Assembly (NCBI RefSeq): GCF_020509005.1
Contig: NC_063025.1
Coordinates: 186,001-250,000, forward strand
DNA: 64,000 nt
Reading direction: 5' to 3'
DNA from: Fulvia fulva
Taxonomy: Eukaryota; Ascomycota; Dothideomycetes; Mycosphaerellales; Mycosphaerellaceae
Part shown: in pieces, positions 28,637 through 41,639 of the stretch
Layout of the letters: every line of letters starts with the position of its first letter
Position numbering within the stretch: the stretch's first letter is position 1
Program-made: the position numbers and the translations under genes
The notes under the pieces: model-generated
Seen by the model: the letters and a program-made list of their open reading frames with translations, nothing else
What the model was told of the DNA's origin: nothing
Databases searched by the model: none

Positions 28637-31355
28637 TGTATTAGAACGTAAACGAGGCTAAGTATAATATAGGAAAGCGGGAGTACCTCGGAGTACTAAA
28701 GGGCCTTAAGAAGGTGTAGCGCTACCTCGTAGGAGTAGACTTTATCCTCGAAGTTAATACTAAAACGCTAGTATAGTAGTTAAATCGGGTAGTATCCGAC
28801 ATTCTAAACTCTATAATAGTAAGGTAGGTTACTTAGATCCGGCTATTTACCTTTGAAGTAAGGCATATCGATAGGAAGAAGTACTCCGGACCGGATATAC
28901 TGTCTCGTAAACTACCTATAGCTAAGGAGCTTACGGAACCTAACGATAACATTTATAAGATAATTGACGACAAATTCTTCCGTTACGCCGAGCTAGTTAA
29001 TACTTTCCCCGTTATTCTAGAGCGTAAACGACTCCTCGAACCCTAGTATAGTAATAATTCCGAGCTTATAGCTCATATTCTAGTATATCGAACACGACTA
29101 GAAGGGGTCACCCGGGCTAAGTATCGAAACCTCGTTAAGAAGAGTCCTCGGTACTACTTAAGAGACAAGCTCTTATTTTATTAGCGGCGAAGGGGTACAC
29201 CGATATAGCTAGTAGTAGACGATAATAATGCTTAGAAAGAGATCGTAATACACTATTACGAAAAGTATAGTTAACGGAGTATAGAGCTAGTATATAATCT
29301 TATTACTAGCCGGTATTACTAGGAGGGCTACTTCTCCGACGTATCGAATTAGGTAAGGACTTATACTCCTTATGACTTTCGCGAAGGCAACTAGAGAGTA
29401 GGAGAAATATACTTATCGACTTAGTAGGTTATAGGAGAGAGGTGGTACTACGATCCCGTCTATGTATATAGAAACGGGTACTTACTTATCGCCCGAGAAG
29501 CTCTAAGTAGGTAGATTAAGGCGAAGGTCGTACGGAAGCCTCTAAATTCGCGGGCGATTACTAAGTTCCTATACGAGATAGTGTTTAGCCGGCATAGATA
29601 CTACTATAAGATTGTACTTAATAACACTAGTATTAACGATAGGGAGGTAGAGAGGATAGTTGTTAGTATAGGTATTAAGTATATCCGGATCTTACCCTAC
29701 TACCCGTAGTTAAATATAACTATAGAAGTAGGATATCGACCTATTCTAGCTATATTAGCTAAGCGTACTAAGAACATCTACAAGTCCTAGGAACGATAGA
29801 TTGCTACGGTACTTTAGGCTAATAGAAGCACGGTATCTAGAATTACGGGTATAACGCCGGCGGAGGTTCTATATAGCTATTATACTGTTCTCCCGATCGA
29901 GGTAGAATATCCGATATAGGCGAACTATAAATAGGGATCTATTAGATTAACGGAGGAGCTGTTAGCTATTCGGGTACGTTAATTTTAGGTACGGGATATA
30001 AGTCTTTAGGAGTTATAGTTACGGAGAGTAAGGCTTCGTACCCTAAGTAAGGAATACTTCGATACTAAACGTAGTATTAACTTCGAGGGGTTCTAGGTCG
30101 GGGATCTTATAGTTAAGTTTAACAAGCCGTATAAGGACGACCTATCTAGAAAGATAAAGTACCGCTAGCTTAGGCCGTATTATATAGCTAAGGTGTACTC
30201 GGGGTTTAGTATATACGTCCTCGAAGAGCTTAATAGTACGAGGTTAAAGGGTATATAAGCCCGAGAGAACCTAAAGCTAATCCTATAGTTAAGACCGGAC
30301 CCGGAACTTAATCTTCCTAAAGCTAAAGACATTATACCGCTATAGGATAGGGTTAATGTCGCGAATGTCGAAAAAGGCGATCTTCTAAACGGGAATAGAC
30401 CTACTACGTCCGAATCTAACGACAAAGAAGATGACGATATACTTCTAATAGGCATTAATAGAGCTACTATACTTCCGGAACCAGAATCTAAGCCGACGAG
30501 ACTATAGGTACGGCCTTATAACCTTACTACGGAGGAGATAGCTAAATTTACTAGGATTTAGGTCAAAGGAGGGATAGGATTTTATTGTTTCTTTTTCTTA
30601 GGCGTAAGGAGTCTACTAACTTATAGTTCACTAGTACGATAGATATATATTAGCCTTTAGAAAATGCTTAGAAGGAGGCTCTTACTCCCTAGTCGTACCT
30701 CCTTTACTAAAGAGTTCACTTAGTAGTTTTGGTTTCTAACCTTAATTTGACTAGCTTCTAGTTCTAGTACCTAGTTTCTAGCGTACTTAACTAATTTCTA
30801 GGCTATATCCTTAATTTGAGAGTAGGCTTACTATAAAGACTAGACTTTAACTTAGCCTCCTTAGCCCCTTATAGAATTAACTTACGATCTCCTTAATATC
30901 TCTAGACTAACTAGTTAACTAGACGGCAGATCCGCCTTCCTTACGTATAACTTATAGGTATAGCTTCTTAGTTTATATTAGGCGTAGTAGAGGTGAAACT
31001 AGGGACAGTTTCGTAATAGAGGAGGATATATTAACGAGCTAAGGGCCCATTTAGACCCTAAAATTCGCGAGTCGAATCTCGTTAACCTTTAACGGTTAAT
31101 TACGTAGCGGGTATATATAGAGGTACTACTAAGATATATATAGTTAGGAGGCGACCTTAGTAGGAAGGCGGGATTTGCGAGGAATCTCTCTATAAGGCGA
31201 AAATACGGGAATCTAAAAAATTTCAGATTTATTATCTTTTAGGATCACTATATATATTTCACGGCCCGTAGACCGGTAAGTATATATACCTACGCGTAAG
31301 CTATCCTAGGGTCACTAGGCGCGCCCTTACTTACTAGGGTAGTTAGTCGTCTATA
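28637..31355 (+). mobile_element. RIP-dead partial gypsy, same family as 41,640-50,332
   Basis: This piece matches, in reverse orientation, the interior and LTR of the element at 41,640-50,332 (compare 28,640-28,690 with the reverse of 45,590-45,640). It starts abruptly in the RNase H region and runs through a degraded integrase (29,100-29,900) to a recognisable C-terminal module (about 30,110-30,290, words such as GFSIYVLEELN and ARENLKLIL). A non-coding 3' part and a purine-rich tract (gaggagga, 31,019-31,026) follow, then the first 327 bp of the LTR. Stops are TAG/TAA at former Gln and Trp codons. Compared with the other copy it carries an extra segment of about 110 bp at about 30,612-30,720. 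gag and the reverse transcriptase are missing. Confidence 0.8.
31029..31355 (+). repeat. Truncated LTR of the 1.72-kb-LTR gypsy family
   Basis: It begins TATTAACGAGC, a RIP form of TGTTAACGAGC, right after a purine tract. It matches the reverse of 43,356-43,030 and 50,332-50,005. It stops at the LINE fragment beginning at about 31,356, so about 1.4 kb of LTR is missing. Confidence 0.8.
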
Positions 31356-31690
31356 ATAGTCTAACGGTACTCTATAGATCTATACTAGCTCTACTACTAC
31401 TAGGAAGTACCTAGAGGCGTAGCTATAATATCTAAGCGATATAAATAGCTCTACTCCCCTAGCTCCTAGTATCGCGGTCTAATAGGAGATATCTAAGGGA
31501 GAAGTTACCGCTATACTTAGGAAGTTACCGGCGAAGAAAGCCCCGGGGCCGGATAGGATCCTAAACGAGCTACTAAAGAAGTATAGAGATTGTCTAGCCC
31601 TAGTAGTCGTAGCGATCTTTAACGCCTACCTATAGACCGGCTACTACCTAACAGTATTTAAATAATTGACTATTATAGATATTATACCGT
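31356..31690 (+). mobile_element. LINE fragment with internal deletion (copy G)
   Basis: A piece of ORF1 (31,356-31,437, like 33,413-33,497) is joined to a piece of ORF2 (from 31,438, like 35,555-35,790). About 2 kb between them are missing. The join is at a word, atctaag, that occurs at both parental positions. It is RIP-mutated throughout. Confidence 0.8.
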
Positions 31691-32771
31691 ATCGATCTCT
31701 ACGCCAAAACACGACACATTCGAAAGCTCTTATTAAGGCCATTTTAACGATATATAAAGTAGGCCACTGCCCCTAGGACTAAGGGAGTTCTACCTTATTT
31801 AATCTAGATAGCTTAAAGCTCTCTTCACCCTATTTCTTTAGCTCTAAACGCCGCGGAGGTGTCTAGCTACATTAGGCAACTCCTAGGTAATAGTAGCCTA
31901 GGCTACGGCACTAACGGCGCCTACGGCCCTATAGGTAAAGCCCCCCTAAGACAACTAGTAGCAACTTATAGAGGACGTAAAAAGTATAGAAACTAACGAT
32001 TAGCTCCCTTACCGGTCTCTATAGGTAATAATCACTTAGCTACGTACGGCGCTTATACTATCGTATTACCGAGGGCAATAAGTAATAAGGACGACGTCCT
32101 AGGCGATTAGTAAGGCCACCCGGAATTAACACCCCTATAGCTAGGTATCGGTCGCGGCATCGATACTAGGCCCCCGCCTAACGTACGATATAGTTACGAT
32201 CCGCATTATAGTATAGGAAGACTAGGCCGAAGTTACGAAGCTATCGAATAAGGAGCTCGCCTAACGAATTAACTAACTAGGGGTGGTCGTAGTGAACTAA
32301 TAGTCTAACGGCACTCTATAGATCTATACTAGCTCTAGTACTACTAGGAGGCACCTAGAGGTATAGCTATAGTAGGCATCTAAGGTTACGGCATTAGCGA
32401 AGGTCTTAACGAAATAATTTACGATCCTAGTCGACGATATGCCTAAGGAGTTTAACCTAACTAACTAGGGTTACCTACGCGCTCTCTAGGAGGATAACCT
32501 AGTCACTCTTAACTCTCTAATCTAGAAGGCGACTTAGCTCTATAGGAAATGGCTAGAAAGCAAGAAGGCCTCGGCGCTAATAGTATAGCTATAAGACGCG
32601 AAAGCGGCGGATCTAGCGATAGAACAAGGCCTAGTCTAGTAATATAGCCTTAAGATAGTAGAAAAGCACTCCTTATCCTTTCGTGTCCTCTAATACTTCA
32701 AATGCTAATAGTATAGACACCAAACCTATACGTATATAAATAAGTAGGCCTGCTCGAACTATATAGAAGAC

Positions 32772-32785
32772 TATATATCTAGGGA
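32772..32785. repeat. 14-bp target-site duplication of LINE copy B, left
   Basis: tatatatctaggga is repeated at 37,766-37,779. In the intact LINE the corresponding ORF1 site reads atatgtctaggga (reverse of about 54,198-54,210), so the duplication is of LINE target sequence later mutated by RIP. Confidence 0.85.
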
Positions 32786-35700
32786 AGATAACGGATCTAG
32801 GGAATCATCGATCTCTACGCCAAAACACGACACATTCGAAAGCTCTTATCAAGGCTATTCTAACGATATAAAAAGCAGGCCACTGCCCCTAGGACTAAGG
32901 GAGTTCTACCTCATTCAATCTGGATAGCTTGAAGCTCTCTTCACCCTGTTTCTTTAGCTCTAAACGCCGCGGAGGTGCCTAGCTACATTAGGCAACTCCT
33001 AGGTAATAGTAGCCTAGGCTATAGTACTAACGGCGCCTACGGCCCTATAGGCGAAGCCCCCCTAAGACAACTAGTAGTAACTTATAGAGGACGCAAAAAG
33101 TATAGAAACTAACGATCAGCTCCCTTACCGGTCTCTATAGGTAATGATCACTTAGCTACGTACGGCGCTTATACTGTCGTATTACCGAGGGCAATAAGAA
33201 ATAAGGACGACGTCCTAGGCGATTAGTAAGGCCACCCGGAATTAACACCCCTATAGCTAGGTATCGGTCGCGGCATCGATACTAGGCCCCCGCCTAACGT
33301 ACGATGTAGTTACGATCCGTATTATAGTAAAGGAAGACTAGGCCGAAGTTACGAAGCTATCGAACAAGGAGCTCGCCTAACGAATTAACTAACTAGGGGT
33401 GGTCGTAGTGAACTAATAGTCTAACGGCACTCTATAGATCTATACTAGCTCTACTACTACTAGGAGGCACCTAGAGGCATAGCTATAGTAGGTATCTAAG
33501 GTTACGGTATTAGCGAAGGTCTTAACGAAACAATTTACGATCCTAGTCCACGACATGCCTAAGGAGTTTGACCTAACTAACTAGGGTCACCTACGCGCTC
33601 TCTAAGAGGACAACCCGGTCACTCTTAACTCTCTAATCTAGAAGGCGACTTAGCTCTATAGGAAATGGCCAGAAGGCAAGAAGGCCTCGGCGCTAATAGT
33701 ATAGCTATAAGACGTAAAAGCGGCGGATCTAGCGATAGAACAAGGCCTAGTCTAGCAATATAGCCTTAAGATAGTAGAAAAGCACTCCTTATCCTTTCGT
33801 GTCCTCTAATACTTCAAATGCTAACAGTATAGACACCAAACCTATACGTATACAAACAAGTAGGCCTACTCGAACTATATAGGAGACTATATGTCTAGGG
33901 ACTATATATCGACTACGAGACGGTACGCGAACTGTCCGGGGCACTACCTATCGTATAGTACGGAATGCCTATAGCGGAAACTAGCGAAAAACAAGGCAAT
34001 CATAAACAGAACCGTCGCCCTAAGATTCTACGGCGACCGTAAGGCTAGCCTATACCGGAACTAACTAGCGGCGGTCGGGTATAAGCGCCCTAGGGCCGAG
34101 AACGATATAAAGGATACGTAGCCTAGGGCGTACGGGAGGCCACGTGCTCTACTAGCTACGGCGAGGGAATCTAACTAGGCCCGGCTCCCCTTTAGTATAT
34201 AGCCGATAGGCGTAGACTAGGACGTATAGGGCAGTAGGACATAGGACGATATAGAGGAAATGATTGTCGATACCGATAACTAGCCTCGACACGCTTAGTA
34301 TTATCTAGTATAACGTCAACTATAGTAAGGATATAGTCTAGAACCATTTCCTATACGAGGCGGACCCGCGCGTCTACTACGTCCTTACAATCTAGGAGCT
34401 ATAGATTAACCCGTACTATAAGAGACTAACGACCTATAAGTTACTAGGCTATACGACATGCCTACGAGGCGACGGTAGACCCCGTACGTACTTCTATATC
34501 AGCAAGGACATACTAGAATCCGACTAGGAGGTAGTGTACTACGTAGACGAAGAAGGCGGGGGCGATATTACCTCCCTCTACGTAGGTAGCACCTAGATAT
34601 ACAACCTATATATACAACCGCTAGCCTCGAGGTCTAGCCGCGACCTAGGGGTCTATAGACACCTAGACAGTGCGCTTAAGAGACAAGGGTGCCACATCGT
34701 AGTAGGAGACTTCAACATACACCACCCTTCCTAGGAAAGCCTTATATAGCCGTACCCTATAGCCGACGAAGTACTCGACTTAATAGCGAGCAACGTAATT
34801 GCCCTTAATACCCCGAAGGACCTAGGCACCTAGAAGAGAGGGGGACTCTAAGGCACGATCGACCTCTCCTAGATCTTAGATAGCTACTACTATACGGTAA
34901 CCTACTATAGGATCGAACATAAACTCGAGGCGTCGTTAGACTATATACTAGTTAGGACCTCTATTACGACACAGATATAACGTATACTAGCGAGAACCCC
35001 TAAGCCAAACTAGGGAAAGGCCCACTAGGCTAATATCTAGGCGTACCTCGATGACTCTAAGAGGCTAGTCTAGATCGCGTAGTAGTAATATAACAGTAAA
35101 GACGAGATAGACGAAGCAGTCTAGGGGTTAATAGACGAAATAAGAAAAGCGACCTTACTTCACGTTCCGCTTGCCTAACTAACGACATAGTCCAAACTAT
35201 ACTAGACGCCGGAGTACACTACGGTAGTAAGAGAAGTAAGGAGAGCCCGCCGGGTGTGGACGAGCAGCTATAGCGAGGAGGCCTAGAACGTATATAGGGA
35301 GGTATACTAACAGAAGAAAGCTATAATACGGAGGGAGAAAGCAGTCGGCTAGAGGGCTATAGTAGAAGAAATCGCCGGCAAGCTAGAGAGGATATAGAAG
35401 CTAGCGAAATGGGCCCGATAGGACCCTATATAGGGCCCCTCCTTCTCTATCCTAGCGCTACAATCGCCTAGTAGCCCGGTTAGCGACCCCGAGGCTAAGG
35501 CGCGTCTACTAGCTAGCAAGTTCTTCCTACCCCTAGTCGAGGCTAATCTAAGCGACATAAACAGCTCTACTCCCCTAGCCCCTAGTATCGCGGTCTAATA
35601 GGAGGTGTCCGAGGGAGAAGTTACCGCTATACTAAGGAAGTTACCGGCGAAGAAAGCCCCGGGGCCGGATAGGATCCTAAACGAGCTACTAAAGAAGTGT

Positions 35701-37765
35701 AGAGATTAACTAGCCCTAGTAGTTATAGCGATCTTTAACGCCTGCCTATAGACCGGATACTACCCGATAGCTTTTAAACAATCGACGACAGTGGTCCTAC
35801 GTAAGCCGTAGAAGGAAGACTATACGTAGGTGAAGTCGTACCGCCTAATTACGCTCCTTAACACTCTTAGGAAGGCGCTTAAGAAGCTGGTTATAACGAG
35901 ACTCTCCGAGGCGGTAGAGGAACACTCCCTACTCCCGGATACCTAGATAGGTACGCGCCTATAGCGATCGACGCTATCCGCGATAGAACTTATTACCTCT
36001 TAGGTAAAGGCTATCTAGTATAAGAATAGGGACAAGGTGGCTTCCTTACTTAGCCTAGACATATCGGGAGCCTTCGACTACGTGTTATACCCGCGGCTTC
36101 TCTATATCCTAAGGTCGAAAGGACTCCCTAAGTAGCTTATTAACTTCGTACGGTCCTACCTCTAAAACCGTAGTACGTCGATCCTAGTCGGCTAGTACAG
36201 AAGCCCATTTTAAGTAGTCTATACTAGAATCCCGTAAGGCTTAACGCTAGTACCTATTCTGTTCCTCTTCTTTATAGCGACGCTGCTCCTAGCTATAGAA
36301 TCCTAGAACACCGCTACGAGCGGCTTTATAGACGACATAAACATCCTAGCGTAGTCTTCCTTAACTAAGGAGAACTATAGGCTACTAGAAGAGAAGCACA
36401 AGATCTGCGAGGACTAGGCTAGGAGGCACGGGGCTCGGTTTGCCCTAGAAAAGTACAATCTAATACACTTTACGCGCCGGCCACGGTTCTATAATATATA
36501 AGCTTCTATCTAGATATAGGGGCATACGACTAACCCGGCAAATTAGCTTAGGATCCTCGGACTATAGGTAGACCCGGCGCTACGGTAGAGGAAGCACGTA
36601 TAGGCAATATTACGGAAAGCTAAACAGAATATAGTATTATGCCAGAGGCTCACTACGTCTATATAGGGGGCGGACTTCCGGTAGTTACGACTTCTATATA
36701 CGGCTATTATACGGCCAGTCCTTATCTATAGTAGCCAAGTGTGGTCCTTAGGCGAGAGGGCCTGCCTATCGAAGGGACTCGTCGCGCCGCTAGCGAAGAT
36801 CCAAAACCAATGCCTAAGGAAGGTCACCGGGGTATATAAGTCGATACTAACGAGGATGCTTAAGTACGAGACCGCTATACCGCCGATCGACCTATATATC
36901 TAGGGACTACGGACCTCCTACTTAGGCAAGTCGGCACAGTACCTAGTATAGAAGGTCATCGCTAGTATAGTCGTAAGGGCCCGCGAATCAGTACTAGCGT
37001 ATAAGGGCATTCGACCCGGAAACGAGCCGAACTACCGGGCAAGGGACGAACAGCTAGTAATATAATAGGAAGGTAAGAAATCGTTTATAGAGCAACTATA
37101 GAAAGAGAGGTAGAACAACTAGGTTGTAGGGTATAGTAGACGCCCTTATCTAGCGGGACAACCTAAGGAATAGTCAGCTATAAAATCCGCGGTTAAGCAC
37201 CCCCCGAAGCTTATCTACTACCGCCTTACGAGGGTATAGAGTAGTATAGCAACCCAACTACGAAGCGAACACATCGGCCTCTAGGGGTACCTATTATAGA
37301 GGAAGGTTCTAGGATACACGAATACTAGCTGCCCCTACGGCTATCGCTCCTAGAACGTACGGCACGTACTCCTCGTCTATCCGAGGTGGTCGCTAGGAAG
37401 GGGGGAGTAGATAGTAAAGGCGAGGAACCGGACGATTGGGGCACTTCTTAATAACGCTAAAGACCTACGGCGCATTACGAACTAGATACTAGAGAAGGGC
37501 TGGCTAGAACAGTACCGCCTAGTAGGAGCAGTATAGGAAGAGAGGATACGACGTAGCGCGACGAGACCGGCTAGGAGCGGGGGCTAACGGGGTAGTGACA
37601 TAGACTACGTACGTTCAGAGGGAAAGCTAATCTAGATAAGGAGTAGTCGGGGGCGGGAAGGGTTTTCACCTATTCGGGTTTCCCTTTGTATATAACAATA
37701 GATATATACCTATATAGGCCGGATAGGGTCCTAGAACAGGGGAATGACAAATCTATCTATCTATC
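32786..37765 (+). mobile_element. RIP-mutated full-length LINE (copy B) inserted in another LINE
   Basis: This 4,980-bp copy starts with about 15 bp not seen at the 5' end of the intact LINE, then ggaatcatcgatctc. It is colinear with the intact element to its (ATCT)n tail at 37,750-37,765. ORF1 (about 33,006-34,283) and ORF2 (about 34,270-37,587) contain many TAG/TAA codons. It retains more original CpA/TpG than the copy it sits in: ggagacttcaacataca is still intact at about 34,706, and gccaagtgtggtcc at about 36,733. The reverse-transcriptase motif reads FIDD near 36,324. Confidence 0.88.
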
Positions 37766-37779
37766 TATATATCTAGGGA
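37766..37779. repeat. 14-bp target-site duplication of LINE copy B, right
   Basis: This is the partner of 32,772-32,785, directly after the (ATCT)n tail of copy B. Confidence 0.85.
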
Positions 37780-40700
37780 CTATATATCGACTACGAGACG
37801 GTACGCGAACTGTCCGGGGCACTACCTATCGTATAGTACGGAATGCCTATAGCGGAAACTAGCGAAAAACAAGGCAATCACTAATAGAACCGTCGCCCTA
37901 AGATTCTACGGCGACCCTAAGGCTAGCCTATACCGGAACTAACTAGCGGCGGTCGGGTATAAGCGCCCTAGGGCCGAGAACGATATAAAGGATACGTGAC
38001 CTAGGGCGTACGGGAGGCTACGTACTCTACTAGCTACGGCGAGGGAATCTAACTAGGCCCGGCTCCCCTGTAGTATATAGCCGATAGGCGTAGACTAGGA
38101 CGTATAGGGTAGTAGGACATAGGACGATATAGAGGAAATAATTGTCGATACCGATAACTAGCCTCGATACGCTTAGTATTATCTAGTATAACGTTAACTA
38201 TAGTAAGGATATAGTCTAGAACCATTTCCTATACGAGGCGGACCCGCGCGTCCACTACGTCCTTATAATCTAGGAGCTATAGATTAACCCGTACTATAAG
38301 AGACTAACGACCTATAAGTCACTAGGCTATACGCTATACCTACGAGGCGACGGTAGACCCCGTACGTACTTCTATATTAGTAAGGACATACTAGAATCCG
38401 ATTAGGAGGTAGTGTACTACGTAGACGAAGAAGGCGGGGGCGATATTACCTCCCTCTACGTAGGTAGTACCTAGATATACAACCTATATATATAACCGCT
38501 AGCCTCGAGGTCTAGCCGCGACCTAGGGGTCTATAGACACCTAGACAGTACGCTTAAGAGATAAGGCTACTATATCGTAGTAGGAGACTTTAATATATAC
38601 TACCCTTCCTAGGAAAGCCTTATATAGCCGTACTCTATAGCCGACGAAGTACTCGACTTAATAGCGAGTAACGTAATTACCCTTAATACCCCGAAGGACC
38701 TAGGTACCTAGAAGGGAGGGGGACTCTAAGGCACGATCGACCTCTCCTAGATCTTAGATAGCTACTACTATACGGTAACCTACTATAGGATCGAACATAA
38801 ACTCGAGGCGTCGTTAGACTATATACTAGTTAGGACCTCTATTACGATATAGATATAACGTATACTAGCGAGAACCCCTAAGCTAAACTAGGGAAAGGCC
38901 TACTAGGCTAATATCTAGGCGTACCTCGATAACTCTAAGAGGCTAGTCTAGATCGCGTAGTAGTAATACAATAGTAAAGACGAGATAGACGAAGTAGTCT
39001 AGGGGTTAATAGACGAAATAAGAAAAGCGACCTTACTTTACGTTCCGCTTACCTAACTAATAACATAGTCTAAACTATACTAGACGCCGGAGTACACTAC
39101 GGTAGTAAGGGACCTAAGGAGAGCCCGCCGGGTATAGACGAGCAGCTATAGCGAGGAGGCCTAGAACGTATATAGGGAGGTATGCTAATAGAAGAAAGCT
39201 ATAATACGGAGGGAGAAAGTAGTCGGCTAGAGGGCTATAGTAGAAGAAATCGCCGGCAAGCTAGAGAGGATATAGAAGCTAGAGAAATAGGCCCGATAGG
39301 ACCCTATATAGGGCCCCTCCTTCTCTATCCTAGCGCTACAATCGCCTAGTAGCCCGGTTAGCGACCCCGAGGCTAAGGCGCGTCTACTAGCTAGTAAGTT
39401 CTTTCCGCCCCTAGTCGAGGCTAATCTAAGCGACATAAATAGCTCTACTCCCCTAGCCCCTAGTATCGCGGTCTAATAGGAGGTGTCCGAGGGAGAAGTA
39501 GCCGCTATACTAAGGAAGTTGCCGGCGAAGAAAGCCCCGGGGCCGGATAGGATCCTAAACGAGCTACTAAAGAAGTGTAGAGATTAACTAGCCCTAGTAG
39601 TTATAGCGATCTTTAACGCCTGCCTATAGACCGGATACTACCCGATAGCTTTTAAACAATCGACGATAGTCGTCCTACGTAAGCCGTAAAAGGAAGACTA
39701 TACGTAGGTAAAGTCGTACCGCCTAATTACGCTCCTTAATACTCTTAGGAAGGCGCTTAAGAAGCTAGTTATAACGAGACTCTCCGAGGCGGTAGAGGAA
39801 CACTCCCTACTCCCGGACACCTAGATAGGTACGCGCCTATAGCGATCGACGCTATCCGCGATAGAACTTATTAACTCTTAGGTAAAGGCTATCTAGTATA
39901 AGAATAGGGACAAGGTAGTATCCTTACTTAGCCTAGATATATTAGGAGCCTTCGACTACGTGTTATACCCGCGGCTACTCTATATCCTAAGGTCGAAAGG
40001 ACTCTCTAAGTAGCTTGTTAACTTCGTACGGTCCTACCTCTAAAACCGTAGTACGTCGATCCTAGTCGGCTAGTATAGAAGCCTATTTTAAGTAGTCTAT
40101 ACTAGAATCCCGTAAGGCTTAACGCTAGTACCTATTCTATTCCTCTTCTTTATAGCGACGCTACTCCTAGCCCTAGAATCCCAGAACACCGCTACGAGCG
40201 GCTTCGTAGACGACATAAACATCCTAGCGTAGTCTTCCTCGACTAAGGAGAACTATAGGCTACTAGAAGAGAAGTACAAGATCTACGAGGACTAGGCTAG
40301 GAGGTACGGGGCTCGGTTTGCCCTAGAAAAGTACAATCTAATACACTTTACGCGCCGGCTACGGTTCTATAATATATAAGCTTCTATCTAGATATAGGGG
40401 TATACGACTAACCCGGCAAATCAGCTTAAGATCCTCGGACTATAGGTAGACCCGGCGCTACGGTAGAGGAAGTACGTATAGGTAATATTACGGAAAGCTA
40501 AACAGAATATAGCATTATACTAGAGGCTTACTACGTCTATATAGGGGGCGGACTTCCGGTAGTTACGACTTCTATATACGGCTATTATATAGCCAGTCCT
40601 TACCTATAGTAGCTAAGTATAGTCCTTAGGCGAGAGGGCCTACCTATCGAAGGGACTCGTCGCGCCGCTAGCGAAGATCTAAAACTAATGCCTAAGGAAG

Positions 40701-41639
40701 GTCACCGGGGTATATAAGTCGATACTAACGAGGATACTTAAGTACGAGACCGCTATACCGCCGATCAACCTATATATCTAGGGACTATAGACCTCCTACT
40801 TAGGCAAGTCGGTATAGTACCTAGTATAGAAGGTTATCGCTAGTATAGTCGTAAGGGCCCGCGAATTAGTACTAGCGTATAAGGGTATTCGACCCGGAAA
40901 CGAGCCGAACTACCGGGTAAGGGACGAATAGCTAGTAATATAATAGGAAGGTAAGAAATCGTTTGTAGAGCAACTATAGAAAGAGAGGTAGAACAACTAG
41001 GTTGTAGGGTATAGTAGACGCCCTTATCTAGCGGGACAACCTAAGGAATAGTTAGCTACAAAGTCCGCGGTTAAGCACCCCCCGAAGCTTATCTACTACC
41101 GCCTTACGAGGGTATAGAGTAGTATAGCAACCTAACTACGAAGCGAATACATCGGCCTCTAGGGGTACCTATTATAGAGGAAGGTTCTAGGATATACGAA
41201 TACTAGCTGCCCCTACGGCTATCGCTCCTAGAACGTACGGTACGTACTCCTCGTCTATCCGAGGTAGTCGCTAGGAAGGGGGGAGTAGATAGTAAAGGCG
41301 AGGAACCGGACGATTAGGGCACTTCTTAATAACGTTAAGGACCTACGGCGTATTACAAACTAGATACTAGAGAAGGGCTAGCTAGAACAGTACCGCCTAG
41401 TAGGAGCAGTATAGGAAGAGAGGACACGACGTAGCGCGACGAGACCGGCTAGGAGCGGGGGCTAACGGGGTAGTAATATAGACTACGTACGTTTAGAGGG
41501 AAAGCTAATCTAGATAAGGAGTAGTCGGGAGCGGAAAGGGTTTTTACCTATTCGGGTTTCCCTTAATATATAACAATAGATATATTCCTATATAGGCCGG
41601 ATAGGGTCCTAGAACAGGGGAATAACAAATCTATCTATC

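Larger units (their letters stand above)
31691..41639 (+). mobile_element. RIP-dead full-length LINE (copy B'/C), split by LINE copy B
   Basis: The 5' part is 31,691-32,785 (5' UTR and most of ORF1) and the 3' part 37,780-41,639 (rest of ORF1, ORF2, 3' UTR and an (ATCT)n tail). The two add up to about 4.95 kb, the length of the intact LINE at 50,333-55,297. Between them is a second complete LINE flanked by a 14-bp duplication. RIP-type changes are dense: e.g. the intact word ggagacttcaacataca reads ggagactttaatatata at about 38,583. ORF1 and ORF2 have many TAG/TAA codons. The reverse-transcriptase FVDD signature codons are still readable near 40,203. Confidence 0.88.
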
